Source: Kastovskya adunca ATA6-11-RM4
GTDB lineage: Bacteria; Cyanobacteriota; Cyanobacteriia; Cyanobacteriales; Coleofasciculaceae
Length of the DNA stretch: 64,000 bases
Direction of reading: 5' to 3'
NCBI GenBank assembly: GCA_019359445.1
Contig: JAHHHJ010000001.1
Span: 1-64,000, forward strand
This document shows positions 1-9,265 of the stretch, one piece after another; position 1 is the stretch's first letter, and every line of letters begins with the position of its first letter. Position numbers and translations under genes: made by a program. The notes below the pieces were generated by a model. It made no database searches, was not told the DNA's origin, and saw nothing but the letters and a program-made list of their open reading frames with translations.

Positions 1-124
1 GACCATTGTTTCAGGTATTGGTTTTTCCACATTTTCTGACCTGATTTTTTCGGCGTTACACTAAACCTATTTTCCCTCCTCCACTTTTGCCCTTCTCTCT
101 TTTGTAAAAAACCTACACCTGTGA

Positions 125-341
125 GGCAGGGGAGCGGGGGAGCGGGGGAGCAGAGGATAACTACACTCACCCTTCATACTTCACCCTTCATACTTCACCC
201 TTCATACTTCACCCTTCATACTTCACCCTTCATACTTCACCCTTCATACTTCACCCTTCATACTTCACCCTTCATACTTCACCCTTCACACTTTCTCCCC
301 CACTCAGCACTCAGGACTCAGGACTCAGGACTCACAGACTT
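125..341. repeat. Composite short tandem repeat island (left copy)
   Basis: Three tandem arrays lie head to tail. About three G-rich octamers (GGGGAGCG type) occupy 125-152. Nine copies of a 14-nt unit follow at about 171-290, with TTCATA/TTCACA recurring every 14 nt. A heptamer AGGACTC array lies at about 312-335. The first two families recur in inverted order at 5446-5590. Cyanobacterial STRR sequences are commonly heptanucleotide-based. An open frame through this array has a periodic, low-complexity translation and is not a gene. The rest of 1-432 shows no gene. Confidence 0.9.
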
Positions 342-432
342 ACAGACTCCCTTCGCCAATCTGCTGAAATTCCCTTTCTAGCCGTAAAATGCTAAACAAA
401 GGCATTGGGACGCTGAATTAAGGGCAGTAACT

Positions 433-651
433 ATGGCAGACAAAATTAAAAAAGGCGCGCTCGTGCGTGCGATCAAAGAAAAGCTAGAAAACAGTGTAGA
501 AGCGAAAGCCAGCGATTCACGGTTTCCCTCTTATCTGTTTGAAACTAAGGGTGAAGTTGTGGACATGAGGGGGGACTACGCTTTAGTTAAATTTGGTCAA
601 GTGCCCACTCCGAACATTTGGCTACACGCCGAGCAGTTAGAAACAGTGTAG
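433..651 (+). CDS. ndhO: NAD(P)H-quinone oxidoreductase subunit O
   Basis: This 72-residue protein matches the small NdhO subunit of the cyanobacterial and chloroplast NDH-1 complex. NDH-1 works in cyclic electron flow, respiration and CO2 uptake at the thylakoid membrane. NdhO is an oxygenic-phototroph-specific peripheral subunit with no catalytic residues of its own. Recognisable features are the basic start ([20 protein letters not shown]), the central [20 protein letters not shown] stretch, and VPTPNIWL near the C terminus. The length is normal for the family. The ATG at 433 has no strong Shine-Dalgarno sequence. The gene stands alone between the left repeat island and mdh. Identification is by sequence resemblance from memory and is strong. 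Confidence 0.95.
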   Translation: MADKIKKGALVRAIKEKLENSVEAKASDSRFPSYLFETKGEVVDMRGDYALVKFGQVPTPNIWLHAEQLETV

Positions 652-846
652 GGAGCGGCTGAAGCTACTCCTACTCAGATCTTGCACTAGCCCCCTGATC
701 CCTCTGTTCCGGGGAACTGGAATTAAAAGCTGGCTTCCCTCATAAATCAGGAGGGAGAAGAAGGGGGTGAATGATGATTGAGAACATCAGGTGCAAGATG
801 TGAGCCTACAGAGAAGTTAGTTAAATTACGCGATCGCTCCCCTGTT

Positions 847-1821
847 ATGGCATCTTCCCCTAATTCCCCTTTTCCCTGTCACGAGCACCGTGTCTCCATT
901 ATTGGTGGTGGCAAGGTGGGTAGCACCCTTGCCCAGCGGGTTGCTGAGAAGAATTTGGCAGATGTGGTGCTGCTGGATGTGGTGGAGGGGATGCCTCAGG
1001 GGATTGCTCTAGATTTGTTAGAGGCAAGGGGAGTTGAGCGTCACGATAGCCAGATTATTGGCACGAATGACTATGCAGATACGGCGGGTTCGGATGTCGT
1101 CGTCATTACCGCAGGCATTCCCCGCAAACCGGGTATGAGTAGAGACGAGCTGCTGAAGATTAATGCCAAGATTGTTTTTGAAGCGGCAAAAAAAGCGATC
1201 GCTCATTCCCCTGATGCTCTGTTGATTGTCGTTACTAACCCACTGGATGTTGTAACGTACCTGGCATGGCAGGCAAGCAACCTTTCCCCCCGCCGCGTTA
1301 TGGGGATGGCAGGGATTCTCGATTCTGCCCGTTTTCAAACATTCATCGCCATGGAATTAGGCGTTTCCACAGCGGATGTCCAGGCGTTGGTACTGGGAGG
1401 ACATGGGGACTTGATGGTGCCCTTGCCGCGTTACTCTACGGTTGGCGGCATTCCCATTACAGAGTTGATGGATGCAGCAACCATCGAACGCTTGATAGAA
1501 CGCACTCGCAATGGTGGTGCGGAAATTGTGGAACTAATGCGTACAGGCGGCGCTTACTATGCCCCCGCATCGTCTGCCTGCTTGATGGTAGAGGCAATTT
1601 TACACAATCAGTCGCGGCAAGTCCCCGTGGCTGCCTACCTTCAAGGCGAATATGGTTTAGAGGATATTTTCATCGGTGTTCCCTGCCGTGTAGGATGTCG
1701 GGGAGTTGAACAGGTGTTGGAACTCAATCTCACCGATGCCGAACGCTCAGCTTTACAGAAATCTGCTGAATCCGTGCGCCAAAGTGTCCAACAGGCAACA
1801 GCGCTGCTGGGTAACAATTAA
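847..1821 (+). CDS. mdh: Malate dehydrogenase (LDH-like type)
   Basis: NAD-dependent malate dehydrogenase interconverting malate and oxaloacetate in the cytoplasm. The Rossmann glycine motif IIGGGKVGS lies near residues 18-26. The substrate loop [13 protein letters not shown] at about 89-101 carries the Arg typical of MDH, where LDH has Gln. [14 protein letters not shown] follows, and the catalytic His sits in LGGHGD at about residue 190. The 324-residue length is normal for the family. The frame is open upstream to a TTG at 778, but that 23-residue extension is not MDH-like. The ATG at 847 puts the Rossmann fold about 17 residues from the start, so it was chosen. The final Cys/Glu-rich segment ([18 protein letters not shown]) is intact. 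Confidence 0.95.
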   Translation: MASSPNSPFPCHEHRVSIIGGGKVGSTLAQRVAEKNLADVVLLDVVEGMPQGIALDLLEARGVERHDSQIIGTNDYADTAGSDVVVITAGIPRKPGMSRDELLKINAKIVFEAAKKAIAHSPDALLIVVTNPLDVVTYLAWQASNLSPRRVMGMAGILDSARFQTFIAMELGVSTADVQALVLGGHGDLMVPLPRYSTVGGIPITELMDAATIERLIERTRNGGAEIVELMRTGGAYYAPASSACLMVEAILHNQSRQVPVAAYLQGEYGLEDIFIGVPCRVGCRGVEQVLELNLTDAERSALQKSAESVRQSVQQATALLGNN

Positions 1822-1991
1822 ATTGATCGCATAGGTACTACTTAGAAAGGCGATCGCCTCCTCTCTTAGACGCTGATTACTAAGTTTGTTTTACTGGAAT
1901 ACTTACTAAAACCAAAGCAGTGATGGATGTAAAACAGGCTGTAGATCTAGCGCTCAACTTTTTGGGGGGTTTGGCAGGATTTGGCTTTAAT

Positions 1992-2044
1992 GAACCACAG
2001 AGGGCGCAGAGAACTCAGAGGAAGAGGGGAAGAGAGAGGGAAGA
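1992..2044. repeat. Dispersed cyanobacterial repeat (ACCACAGAGG family)
   Basis: The segment beginning ACCACAGAGGGCGCAGAGAA and running into AGAGAGGG purine repeats resembles a repeat often seen between cyanobacterial genes. Together with a second purine-rich repeat at 2336-2366 it brackets a decayed gene. The remainder of 1822-2528 contains only HIP1 octamers (several clustered at 2437-2520) and no intact gene. Confidence 0.6.
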
Positions 2045-2095
2045 GAGATTCTCTGGAGGTTTGGCTGAGGCGATCGCTAAGTTTTAGTGATTTGA

Positions 2096-2314
2096 TTAGG
2101 TCAGTTTGAGGATGGCAGTTCCCCGCAGTAATTTCGCCATCGCGGCACCTGTGACAACGCTGACAATTAACCACGTCATCGCTAAACCGACTAACTCGCT
2201 CAGGAAAAGGTGGGTAATTTGTCGCCAAATGCCGCCAAGTATCCAGCCATACGCTAGTCCAGTACTCCATCCCAAGCTGTTGAACGCGGGATTGGCAGGG
2301 CAATTAGGAAGGTA
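2096..2314 (-). pseudogene. Remnant of a small membrane protein gene
   Basis: On the minus strand 72 codons run without a stop and encode a protein-like hydrophobic sequence: NPAFNSLGWSTGLAYGWILG, then LVGLAMTWLIVSVVTGAAMA, ending LLRGTAILKLT before TAA at 2096-2098. There is no start codon: a TAG immediately precedes the open stretch. In another frame just upstream a second hydrophobic run (SVALLICLLSTFLIALPIP) continues toward 2375, which suggests a frameshift near 2300. The upstream part merges with a dispersed repeat at 2336-2366. I do not recognise the family. The glycine-rich membrane composition argues against chance, but a random open frame cannot be excluded. Confidence 0.45.
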
Positions 2315-2335
2315 CTAAGCAAGCAGATAAGCAAA

Positions 2336-2366
2336 GCGACGCTAAGAACGCCAAGAGAAGAGAGAT
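2336..2366. repeat. Dispersed repeat (GACGCTAAGAACGCCAAGAG)
   Basis: This short segment resembles the common cyanobacterial 'gacgccaagaacgccaagagaagagag' element. It lies at the upstream edge of the decayed minus-strand gene and may have interrupted it. Confidence 0.55.
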
Positions 2367-2528
2367 ATAGAGAGCGTTTCCATGAATTTTTGAGGATTTT
2401 GGGCAACAGGCTTGAAGCGCTCAACTTTAGGCAGGCGATCGCAAAATTTATAACAATACGTCATCAACAGGATTATTAGCGATCGATCGCTTCCCTTCTT
2501 TGCCAAGATAGGCGATCGCCTCCTCCCC

Positions 2529-4178
2529 TTACCTCAACCGTCCTGAGCGCAAAATACTAATGATCAACCACAGCCCTAGGAAACTCGCCACCCCAAACAA
2601 AATCGTACTCAAAATAGACAACTGACTAGTTTGGGCATTGGAGGAGATAATTGCCGCACCCATAATTAACGAACCGACCAAAATACTAAAAGATAGGCGG
2701 TTTGCAGAATCATCGACACTGCGGCGCAAAGGGTCTAACTCCCGGATAGTCAGATTCCATTTCAACGTTTCTGACGTCACTCGGTCTAAAAGCAACTCCA
2801 ATTGACGCGGTGATTGCAAGGAGAGGCTTTTGATATCCAGAGCAGTTCTCAAAAACGTTTGTAATGGGTTAGCACCCAGTAGCTGACGCTGAAATAAATC
2901 ATTCATCAGCGGCTTAATTTCGTCTAGCAGGTTAACTTCTGGATCAAAAGTACGAGCGACACCTTCCAAATTTGCCAAGGTCTTTGCATACAAACCCATA
3001 TTGCTGGGCAAACGAATTTTGTTGTTACGAGAAACTTGTAGAATCTCATAAAACACTTGGCTGAAGTTAATTTGGGAGAGGTTGAGGCTATAGTACTTCC
3101 GCAACATGCGGTCATAGTCATTTTCCAGACGCACCAAACTGATAGGTTGACCCGCCTCAGACAGTTGCAGAGTTAACTGAGCGCACCGTTGGGCATCTAA
3201 ATCGACGATCGCCAACAACATCTCAGTTAAAATCTGCTGGGTACGCGGGTCTAAAGTCCCCATCATGCCACAGTCTAAAAGGGCAAGACGACCATCGTGC
3301 AGATAAAAGATATTGCCAGGATGAGGGTCAGCGTGGAAAAACCCTTCAATATAAATCTGCTGAAAGAAGGCGCGAAATAACAGCGTCGTGATTTCACTGC
3401 GCTGGGTGCTAATATCCTTGTCGTCCCGCATGGGGGGTAACGTCCCCAACAAAATTGGCACCCCATCTAGCCACTCCATCACCATCAGCTTTTCGGAGGT
3501 CAAATCCCAGTAAATCATGGGAACGACTAGCTTTGTCGGGTCGAACCAACGGCTGGTGGATAAATTGCGTCGGAGTCGATCGGTATAGGAAGCTTCTTGA
3601 GTGAAATCTAGCTCGGCTTCCAGCGCCGTTGCAAACTCGTCGGCTAAAGCGACAACGTCGTAGTCTTGCCCAAAGTCAGTGCGAGACGCTAACTCTGCTA
3701 AAGCTTTAACTAAAGAAATATCCTGAGCAACAACCGTCTCAATCCCCGGACGCTGTACCTTAATTGCCACCTCCTGACCATTTTTCAAAGTTGCCCGATG
3801 GGTTTGGGCAATTGAACCCGCTGCAACAGCTTGAGGCTCGATGTAGGCAAAGGCTTCCTCTAGGGGCACTTTTAACTGTTGGCGAATTAATACTTCTACC
3901 TCACTCCACTCCACAGGTGGCACATTGGCTTGCAAGTCCGTTAAAGACTCAACATACTCCTGGGGCAATAGGTCAGGACGCGTACTCAAAAGCTGCCCCA
4001 GCTTGACATAGACCGGGCCCAATTCCACTAAAATGTTTCGCAGGACGGTGGGAGGAGGCAGTTGCGGTTTATCCGTCTTGCTGCCTGTCAGAAGTCCGCG
4101 CATGTAGTCCCAGCCGTGGCGGAAGACGACTTCAAGAATTTCGCGTTGTCGGGAACTGGTTCGAGTTAAAGAAAGCAT
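2529..4178 (-). CDS. ABC1/AarF/UbiB family atypical kinase
   Basis: A 549-residue member of the UbiB protein-kinase-like family, whose members support quinone/tocopherol lipid metabolism and stress responses and usually sit at membranes. The family KxGQ motif appears as VYVKLGQLLSTRPDLLP near residue 55. The alanine-rich loop that replaces the kinase P-loop reads AAGSIAQTH, followed by the catalytic Lys in VAIKVQRPG. The catalytic loop FHADPHPGNI and metal-binding LLDCGMMG (DCG for DFG) lie near residues 275-305. Two hydrophobic C-terminal segments, at about residues 495-545, are predicted membrane anchors. The length is typical of cyanobacterial members. The gene is read in the same direction as manC, 134 bp downstream of that gene's end. 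The substrate cannot be deduced. Confidence 0.92.
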   Translation of the reverse strand: MLSLTRTSSRQREILEVVFRHGWDYMRGLLTGSKTDKPQLPPPTVLRNILVELGPVYVKLGQLLSTRPDLLPQEYVESLTDLQANVPPVEWSEVEVLIRQQLKVPLEEAFAYIEPQAVAAGSIAQTHRATLKNGQEVAIKVQRPGIETVVAQDISLVKALAELASRTDFGQDYDVVALADEFATALEAELDFTQEASYTDRLRRNLSTSRWFDPTKLVVPMIYWDLTSEKLMVMEWLDGVPILLGTLPPMRDDKDISTQRSEITTLLFRAFFQQIYIEGFFHADPHPGNIFYLHDGRLALLDCGMMGTLDPRTQQILTEMLLAIVDLDAQRCAQLTLQLSEAGQPISLVRLENDYDRMLRKYYSLNLSQINFSQVFYEILQVSRNNKIRLPSNMGLYAKTLANLEGVARTFDPEVNLLDEIKPLMNDLFQRQLLGANPLQTFLRTALDIKSLSLQSPRQLELLLDRVTSETLKWNLTIRELDPLRRSVDDSANRLSFSILVGSLIMGAAIISSNAQTSQLSILSTILFGVASFLGLWLIISILRSGRLR

Positions 4179-4311
4179 GGTTGGGGGCGCTTAGGCTTAG
4201 GCTAGGGACTAGGAGATTCAGTCAGTCGCACTGCCAACCTAGTCCCTAGTACTTCTGTAAATTGTTGTAACGCTCTTCGAGGGTAAGTGCCAATGCACCT
4301 AGGGAAGGAAA

Positions 4312-5397
4312 TTACAGCAATTTCTCAAGTTTGGGGTCTGCTCTGAGTAACTCTAGTAACTTTTTAATGTCTTGGGTGCGGTCTTTGTTGACAATTAATG
4401 TGACGTTGCGATCGCGCACCACCACCACATCATCTAACCCAATGGTGGCAATCACCTCCTCCCCATCCGCCGCATAAAAAATTCCTCCCTGGGTATCTAG
4501 CCCTACATGGGTTGCCAGTTCCACATTCTGAGCGTCCCCTTTCATCAGCCGCTCTAGCGCATTCCAGTCCCCCAGATCGTCCCAACCAAAGGCAGCGGGA
4601 AGGACATATGCCAATTGCGTTTTTTCCATCAACGCATAGTCAATACTCTTTTTAGGAAGGTGGGAATAAGCGGCGCTTCCTTGTTCTTCAAGCAAACTGA
4701 TAATTTCCAAAGCGTGAGTGCGGAGTTCCTCCAGCACCACCCCAGCCCGGAAGACAAACATCCCACTGTTCCAGCTAAACCGACCCGTCGCCAGAAACTG
4801 CTCTGCTGTCTCTCGGTCAGGCTTTTCGGTAAACCGACTCACCCGATAAATCGGTAATGCCGCTTTTCCCCCAACCTCTGATGGTGTTGCGGTTCCTGTT
4901 TGCTCTCCTTGCTCAATGTACCCGTATCCCGTCGAAGCATAGCCGGGAGTAATTCCCAACGTCACAATTGATGCTGCCGACGCCGCGAGTTGTGCCGCCG
5001 CCGCGATCGTTTGTTGAAACGCCTCTTGGTCTTCAATCCAATGGTCGGCGGGAAAAAAGCCCACCACTGCATCATCTCCATATCTCCGGGCAATCTCCAA
5101 CGTCCCCCAAGCCACTGCGGGTGCCGTGTCGCGTCCCTCCGGCTCCACCAACAAATTTTCCTCAGGAAGTTCAGGCAGTTGTTCTCTCACTCCCTGAGCC
5201 AAAAGCGCCGAGGTAATGACCCACAACTTCGACCACGAGCCTGAGAGGTCTAACAATCGCTCCGCAGTCGCCTGTAACAGGCTCTTACCACTGCCATCAA
5301 GGCTGAGAAACTGCTTCGGTCGGTCTTTACGGCTCAAGGGCCAAAAGCGTTCCCCTTTGCCACCAGCCAAAATTACGGGGATCAAAGATGTATCCAT
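4312..5397 (-). CDS. manC: Mannose-1-phosphate guanylyltransferase
   Basis: Makes GDP-mannose from mannose-1-phosphate and GTP in the cytoplasm, the donor for mannose, fucose and rhamnose-type sugars in surface glycans. The nucleotidyltransferase signature LAGGKGERFWPLSRKDRPKQ lies at residues 10-29. FFPADHWI and FVFRAGVV follow, with FTEKPDRETAEQFL and WNSGMFVF in the sugar-binding part. The 361-residue length fits the single-domain GMP type; the fused phosphomannose isomerase domain of longer ManC proteins is absent. ATG at 5397 gives a normal N terminus. It is a plausible precursor supplier for the glycan cluster at 46-55 kb, although 40 kb away. Confidence 0.93.
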   Translation of the reverse strand: MDTSLIPVILAGGKGERFWPLSRKDRPKQFLSLDGSGKSLLQATAERLLDLSGSWSKLWVITSALLAQGVREQLPELPEENLLVEPEGRDTAPAVAWGTLEIARRYGDDAVVGFFPADHWIEDQEAFQQTIAAAAQLAASAASIVTLGITPGYASTGYGYIEQGEQTGTATPSEVGGKAALPIYRVSRFTEKPDRETAEQFLATGRFSWNSGMFVFRAGVVLEELRTHALEIISLLEEQGSAAYSHLPKKSIDYALMEKTQLAYVLPAAFGWDDLGDWNALERLMKGDAQNVELATHVGLDTQGGIFYAADGEEVIATIGLDDVVVVRDRNVTLIVNKDRTQDIKKLLELLRADPKLEKLL

Positions 5398-5445
5398 TCG
5401 GTGCAGCGCCCACTAAATTTTCTGCTATATCCTAAGCCATGCTTT

Positions 5446-5590
5446 ATGAAGGGTGAAGGGTGAAGTATGAAGTATGAAGGGTGAAGTATGAAATAGGCGA
5501 TTGGAGTAATGGCTAATCGTCGTCAATTTTTCTCTCCCCTGCTCCCCTGCTCCCCTGCTCCCCTGCTCCCCCGCTCCCCCGCTCCTCATG
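5446..5590. repeat. Composite short tandem repeat island (right copy, inverted)
   Basis: GAAGGGTGAAGTATGAA-type 14-nt/heptamer repeats at about 5447-5492 are followed by seven copies of an octamer (CTCCCCTG/CTCCCCCG) at about 5530-5586. Both families match the island at 125-290 in inverted orientation and order. The open frame across it is low complexity and not a gene. The rest of the 5398-5862 gap holds a MITE-like element at 5750-5825 and no gene. Confidence 0.88.
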
Positions 5591-5749
5591 CCCATAACAG
5601 GGGACGAGCAATGAACCACTAGCCATCAGATCGGCATAAATAAAACCAACGACGGATGACTAAAAAACTATACTCCTGTCACAAGCATGAGATACAGATT
5701 GAGTACCTAACGTTATAATCCTGCATGGGATTTCAGAATATTTCAGTAG

Positions 5750-5825
5750 GACTTACGCAGAACCTTCCTTTTTAGGGAACTCCAACGGCTGAATTCCCTG
5801 AAAGTCTGTTAAGGGTACGTAAGTC
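5750..5825. repeat. MITE-like inverted-repeat element upstream of the LCP gene
   Basis: Perfect 8-bp inverted repeats GACTTACG (5750-5757) and CGTAAGTC (5818-5825) enclose about 60 bp that itself contains AGGGAA...TTCCCT arms. The left end AGGACTTACGCA is a sequence I know from ends of small cyanobacterial mobile elements. No coding capacity. It ends 37 bp before the LCP start codon, so it probably lies in that gene's promoter or leader. Confidence 0.55.
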
Positions 5826-5862
5826 TGATCTATGTGTTTGCAGGCTACGACTATTCGGTGAG

Positions 5863-7287
5863 GTGAGGGTGAAAAAAGGCATCAAGCATTCCCCAACTAG
5901 TTTTGGGCTTCAATCATCTGAGAGTGAGGCTAACTCTCAATCCGGTTTTGAGTCCAATAGTGTTAATGATGTCTTTACTGCGTCACCAACCCCAGTGGAG
6001 GAAAACGAGCCGCGTGGGGGTTCTGGTTTGACGCGATGGTTTTACTGGAGTGCGGCCTTTGCGCTGACGGCAGCAGTATCTGCGATGCTGGGAGCAACGT
6101 TGGCGTTGATTACACCGCTATCGCCTGTGATTGTCCCTCACTTAGGAGGGGGCGTTGAGGGAAAGCCTTGGCGTAAAAACTTTCAGTACCGTCTAGCACG
6201 ACCCGTTCACATCCTGGTAATGGGGATCGATCGGGTTCTGGATACGCCAGAAAGTTCTCCAGATGTCTTTGCCGGACGCAGCGATACAATGTTGCTTCTG
6301 CGGCTCGATCCCAAAGACAATTCTGTCAACATGCTGTCGATTCCCCGAGATACTCAAGTGGAAATTCCGGGGTACGGCGTGACCAAAATCAATCAGGCAA
6401 ATGAAGAAGGGGGGCCAGAACTTGCTGCACGGGTAACAAGTCGTACCCTGAATAATGTTCCGGTTGACCGCTATGTGCGAGTAACAACGGATGCCTTTCG
6501 CGAGCTGGTGGACTTGGTGGGGGGCGTTGAGGTGTATGTACCTCAGCAGATGCAGTATGAAGATGCCACCCAGCATCTAAAAATTGACCTAGAACCAGGT
6601 TGGCAGACTTTAACTGGCGACCAAGCGGAGCAATTTGCTCGTTTTCGCAGTGATAATAAGGGTGATATTGGTCGGGTGCAACGGCAGCAAGTGCTTTTAA
6701 AGGCGTTGCGACAGCGGATTCAAAGTCCAGCAGTCCTCCCCCGTTTGCCAGAGGCAGTGCGGGTGATGCAGCAGTATATTGACACCAACTTGAGCTTAGA
6801 AGAGATGCTAGCGTTGGTGAGCTTTAGCTTAGAGCTGGATCAAGATGACTTTCATATGGTGCTTTTACCGGGACGATTTAGTCAGCCGGATGAGTTTGTA
6901 GCCAGCTATTGGCTGATGAACTCCCAGGGACGCGATCGCATTATGCGTCAATATTTCCAGCAAGACATCCAACAAAACTCGCTCTATGCCAGTCCGGTAC
7001 GCGGTCGCCTGCGTGTTGCTGTCCAAAATGCCACCGGAGAGACGGGTGTAGGCGATCGCGTCGCCCGGTATCTACGGGAGAAAGGCTTGGAAAATGTCTA
7101 TGTGATTGAAAATTGGTCTGATTCCCGCGCTGAAACTGAAATTATTGCCCAACAGGGTGACTTGGAAACTGCCGCCACTGTGAAAAGACTTTTGGGACTG
7201 GGTAAAGTTGAGGCATCTTCTACTGGGGATTTAGATTCTGACCTGACAATTCGCGTGGGAGAAGATTGGTTAGAGAAAGAGTTTTAA
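5863..7287 (+). CDS. LytR-CpsA-Psr (LCP) family cell-wall glycopolymer ligase
   Basis: LCP proteins transfer glycan chains from lipid carriers to peptidoglycan or proteins outside the membrane. The N-terminal ~58 residues are polar and cytoplasmic. One membrane helix spans about residues 59-84. The LCP domain covers about 113-285, with ILVMGIDR, the arginine/aspartate motif [37 protein letters not shown], and DIGRVQRQQ as pyrophosphate and lipid-phosphate contacts. A LytR_C domain ([19 protein letters not shown] to the end) occupies about 383-470. The start is GTG at 5863, or a second GTG two codons later. The MITE-like element at 5750-5825 lies directly upstream. The polymer attached is unknown; the glycan cluster in this window is one candidate. 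Confidence 0.92.
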   Translation: MRVKKGIKHSPTSFGLQSSESEANSQSGFESNSVNDVFTASPTPVEENEPRGGSGLTRWFYWSAAFALTAAVSAMLGATLALITPLSPVIVPHLGGGVEGKPWRKNFQYRLARPVHILVMGIDRVLDTPESSPDVFAGRSDTMLLLRLDPKDNSVNMLSIPRDTQVEIPGYGVTKINQANEEGGPELAARVTSRTLNNVPVDRYVRVTTDAFRELVDLVGGVEVYVPQQMQYEDATQHLKIDLEPGWQTLTGDQAEQFARFRSDNKGDIGRVQRQQVLLKALRQRIQSPAVLPRLPEAVRVMQQYIDTNLSLEEMLALVSFSLELDQDDFHMVLLPGRFSQPDEFVASYWLMNSQGRDRIMRQYFQQDIQQNSLYASPVRGRLRVAVQNATGETGVGDRVARYLREKGLENVYVIENWSDSRAETEIIAQQGDLETAATVKRLLGLGKVEASSTGDLDSDLTIRVGEDWLEKEF

Positions 7288-7336
7288 CCGCTGTTGTCAA
7301 AGCGTACATCTACACCTGTTTAGAAAGGAGTTAGAG

Positions 7337-7867
7337 ATGCAATTGTTGAAGACAAAAACCATCAAAAACTTTGTTCTACGCTTGCTAAGACTGGCTTTAG
7401 CGCTGGTCTTAGCTTGGCTCTGGGTGCTGCTGGGGGCTACCCCTGCCTTCGCCCAGGCAAAAAGCGTTAACTATAGTAATACGGAACTACAAAACCGCGA
7501 CTTTTCTCGTATGGATTTAGCGGGGGCGCTGTTTGCCGCAGCGGATATGCGAGGCGCTGACTTCCAGGCGTCTGACCTGAGTAACTCGATTTTTTCTCAA
7601 GGCGTATTGCTGGGGGCTAATTTGTCAGGAGCCAACCTGACAGGGGCGATGCTCGACCAAGCCACCCTGGATGAAGCGGACTTAAGCAACGCCAACTTTA
7701 CTGAGGCAACAATGGTACGGACTCGCTTTTTTGATGCCGACATTACCGGAGCGGATTTTACCGATGCCATTATCGACCGCTATCAAGTCTCCTTAATGTG
7801 CGATCGCGCTAGTGGTGTTAACCCAGTCACTGGAGTTGCCACGCGGGACAGCCTAGGCTGCCGATGA
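7337..7867 (+). CDS. Exported pentapeptide-repeat protein (thylakoid-lumen type)
   Basis: A 176-residue protein with an N-terminal signal peptide (basic [13 protein letters not shown] core, ATPAFA cleavage region near residue 39). It is followed by about 15 pentapeptide repeats (A(D/N)LXX), for example [14 protein letters not shown] and [14 protein letters not shown]. The short C-terminal tail has two cysteines ([12 protein letters not shown] and SLGCR). This pattern matches the lumenal pentapeptide proteins of plants and cyanobacteria, which form a right-handed quadrilateral beta helix. Their function is not known. The ribosome site AAAGGAG precedes the ATG at good spacing. The last 15 bp overlap the convergent SGNH hydrolase gene. 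Confidence 0.88.
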   Translation: MQLLKTKTIKNFVLRLLRLALALVLAWLWVLLGATPAFAQAKSVNYSNTELQNRDFSRMDLAGALFAAADMRGADFQASDLSNSIFSQGVLLGANLSGANLTGAMLDQATLDEADLSNANFTEATMVRTRFFDADITGADFTDAIIDRYQVSLMCDRASGVNPVTGVATRDSLGCR

Positions 7868-8557
7868 CTTGATAGATGCCAGCTTGGCGATCGGTTCCCA
7901 AGCCAAGACATCTTGCAGCAATGCCTGATAGCCGCTGACGTTGGGGTGTAGCCCATCGGCACTGAGGCGATCGCGTCGCCACTGAGTCCCCCTCGCCATC
8001 CACAGATCGAAGATATCGAGATAAGGAATCTGACGTTTTTCACAAGCAAGGCGTGTTGCTTCTTTGTAGCGGTACTGTTCGCCGTGATTGTAATAAAAAC
8101 TACCTAAAAACGGCATTTTTTCCTCATCCACAGGCACCATGCCGACAAATAGCACCGAACAAAGTTGCTGGGATTGGTCTAATAAGGTTGCCATTTCCCG
8201 GTTGAACAAATCAAAATCAGTATATTGACGCCCGTTGACATGTCCTAGACGTGCAGAATCATTGACGCCAACTGACAAAATCATTGCCTCCGGAACGCGA
8301 TTTCTCAGTTCTCCTCGGTGGCAAAACTCCTGCTCTAGACGGGCTTGCACTTGTTGCACACCGTCGCCCCGCACGCCCAGATTGTAAAGCACATGACCCG
8401 GTGGCGACATCCACCTCAGTCGCAGTTGCTCTACCCAGCCGCCACCAACTGGGTCGCCAAAGCCATAGACGAGACTATCTCCCAGGGCAACTAGCTTTAA
8501 GGGATGACTAGAAAATTGCTTAGACAACTGAGACCTTGGATTAGCAAGGGTTTGCAT
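7853..8557 (-). CDS. SGNH/GDSL-family hydrolase
   Basis: Putative esterase/lipase of the SGNH fold. Block I is [14 protein letters not shown] with the nucleophilic Ser. Block II Gly lies in NLGVRGDG, block III in [12 protein letters not shown] (GxND), and block V in [12 protein letters not shown] with the catalytic Asp and His. All four invariant positions are present, so it should be active. No signal peptide is apparent, so a cytoplasmic site is likely. The frame extends to a GTG at 8572, but the ATG at 8557 is preferred. The stop region overlaps the preceding pentapeptide gene tail to tail by 15 bp. The substrate cannot be inferred. Confidence 0.88.
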   Translation of the reverse strand: MQTLANPRSQLSKQFSSHPLKLVALGDSLVYGFGDPVGGGWVEQLRLRWMSPPGHVLYNLGVRGDGVQQVQARLEQEFCHRGELRNRVPEAMILSVGVNDSARLGHVNGRQYTDFDLFNREMATLLDQSQQLCSVLFVGMVPVDEEKMPFLGSFYYNHGEQYRYKEATRLACEKRQIPYLDIFDLWMARGTQWRRDRLSADGLHPNVSGYQALLQDVLAWEPIAKLASIKSSAA

Positions 8558-8772
8558 AACGTACTGTGACACCTTGATGACTACTTAAACTCAACACACC
8601 GAAAATAATCTCAATAATAGTAAACGATTCTTTGCAATCTGGGCGATATCTTTTTGGGTAGAGGGGACTATTCCGGCTGCCTGAAGATTTGGGGAGTCCT
8701 GCTAAACTAAAGGTTGCAACGACGCGCTGTCATCAGGCGTATTTTTTGATTTTTAGTGAAGGAAAATTCCTT

Positions 8773-9003
8773 ATGCTGCACAAGCGTTACCAATTTGATT
8801 CGAGCGAGGTTCTGTACCGTGCAGAGGAGCTAGTCAGTGCCGCCTCCAATCGCTACCGGATTACGGTACAAGTGGCAAACCGTGCCAAGCGCCGTCGGTA
8901 TGAGGATTTTGAAACTATGGATGACCCTTTAATGAAGCCTGTGCTACGGGCAATTATTGAAATGTCTGATGAGCTGACACAGCCAGAAATTATTGGTGAT
9001 TAG
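8773..9003 (+). CDS. rpoZ: RNA polymerase omega subunit
   Basis: A 76-residue protein matching the cyanobacterial omega subunit, which helps assemble and stabilise the beta-prime subunit of RNA polymerase. The sequence [16 protein letters not shown], the conserved [20 protein letters not shown] stretch and [20 protein letters not shown] are characteristic. The frame is open upstream to 8689, but those 28 residues are not omega-like. The ATG at 8773 gives the usual MLHKRYQF start, with GAAGGA about 10 bp upstream (8758-8763). It is monocistronic in appearance; the 215 bp between it and the divergent hydrolase gene should carry its promoter. Confidence 0.93.
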   Translation: MLHKRYQFDSSEVLYRAEELVSAASNRYRITVQVANRAKRRRYEDFETMDDPLMKPVLRAIIEMSDELTQPEIIGD

Positions 9004-9265
9004 TGAGTAGTCGGGTAGCTCTAGCCGTAATCCTCTCAACCAAGTCGGCTGGCGTTGCTCTTTACCGGAGCAAGCTTCTCAAAAGTCCTGAGTGCTGAGT
9101 TGGTAAGTAACAATAGACGTTCATCTTAGGTAGTTGACGCTGAGGCGATCGCTAACTAGGAAGTCTTCCCTCTCTTGCCGAACTCTGAACTTAGGACTAT
9201 TTTTAAAGGTCAGTGGGTGCTTTATAACTCAATTTTTAATCGCACTTACATTTAAATCTGGAAAT

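Noticed and set aside
1-34. Minus-strand ATG at 34 with 11 codons running off the left edge
   Set aside because: Too short to judge and without a convincing ribosome site.
125-341. Tandem repeats considered as a CRISPR array
   Set aside because: Units are 7-14 nt and contiguous with no unique spacers; no cas genes in the window.
121-381. Open frame of 86 codons across the left STRR island
   Set aside because: The translation is a periodic copy of the 14-nt repeat; no ribosome site and no protein character.
1947-2303. 118-codon minus-strand frame with Cys/Arg-rich translation
   Set aside because: A neighbouring frame of the same strand has the membrane-protein-like sequence; this one is its shadow and runs through a repeat.
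5425-5619. Open frame of 64 codons on the minus strand across the right STRR island
   Set aside because: Low-complexity translation of the octamer and heptamer repeats.
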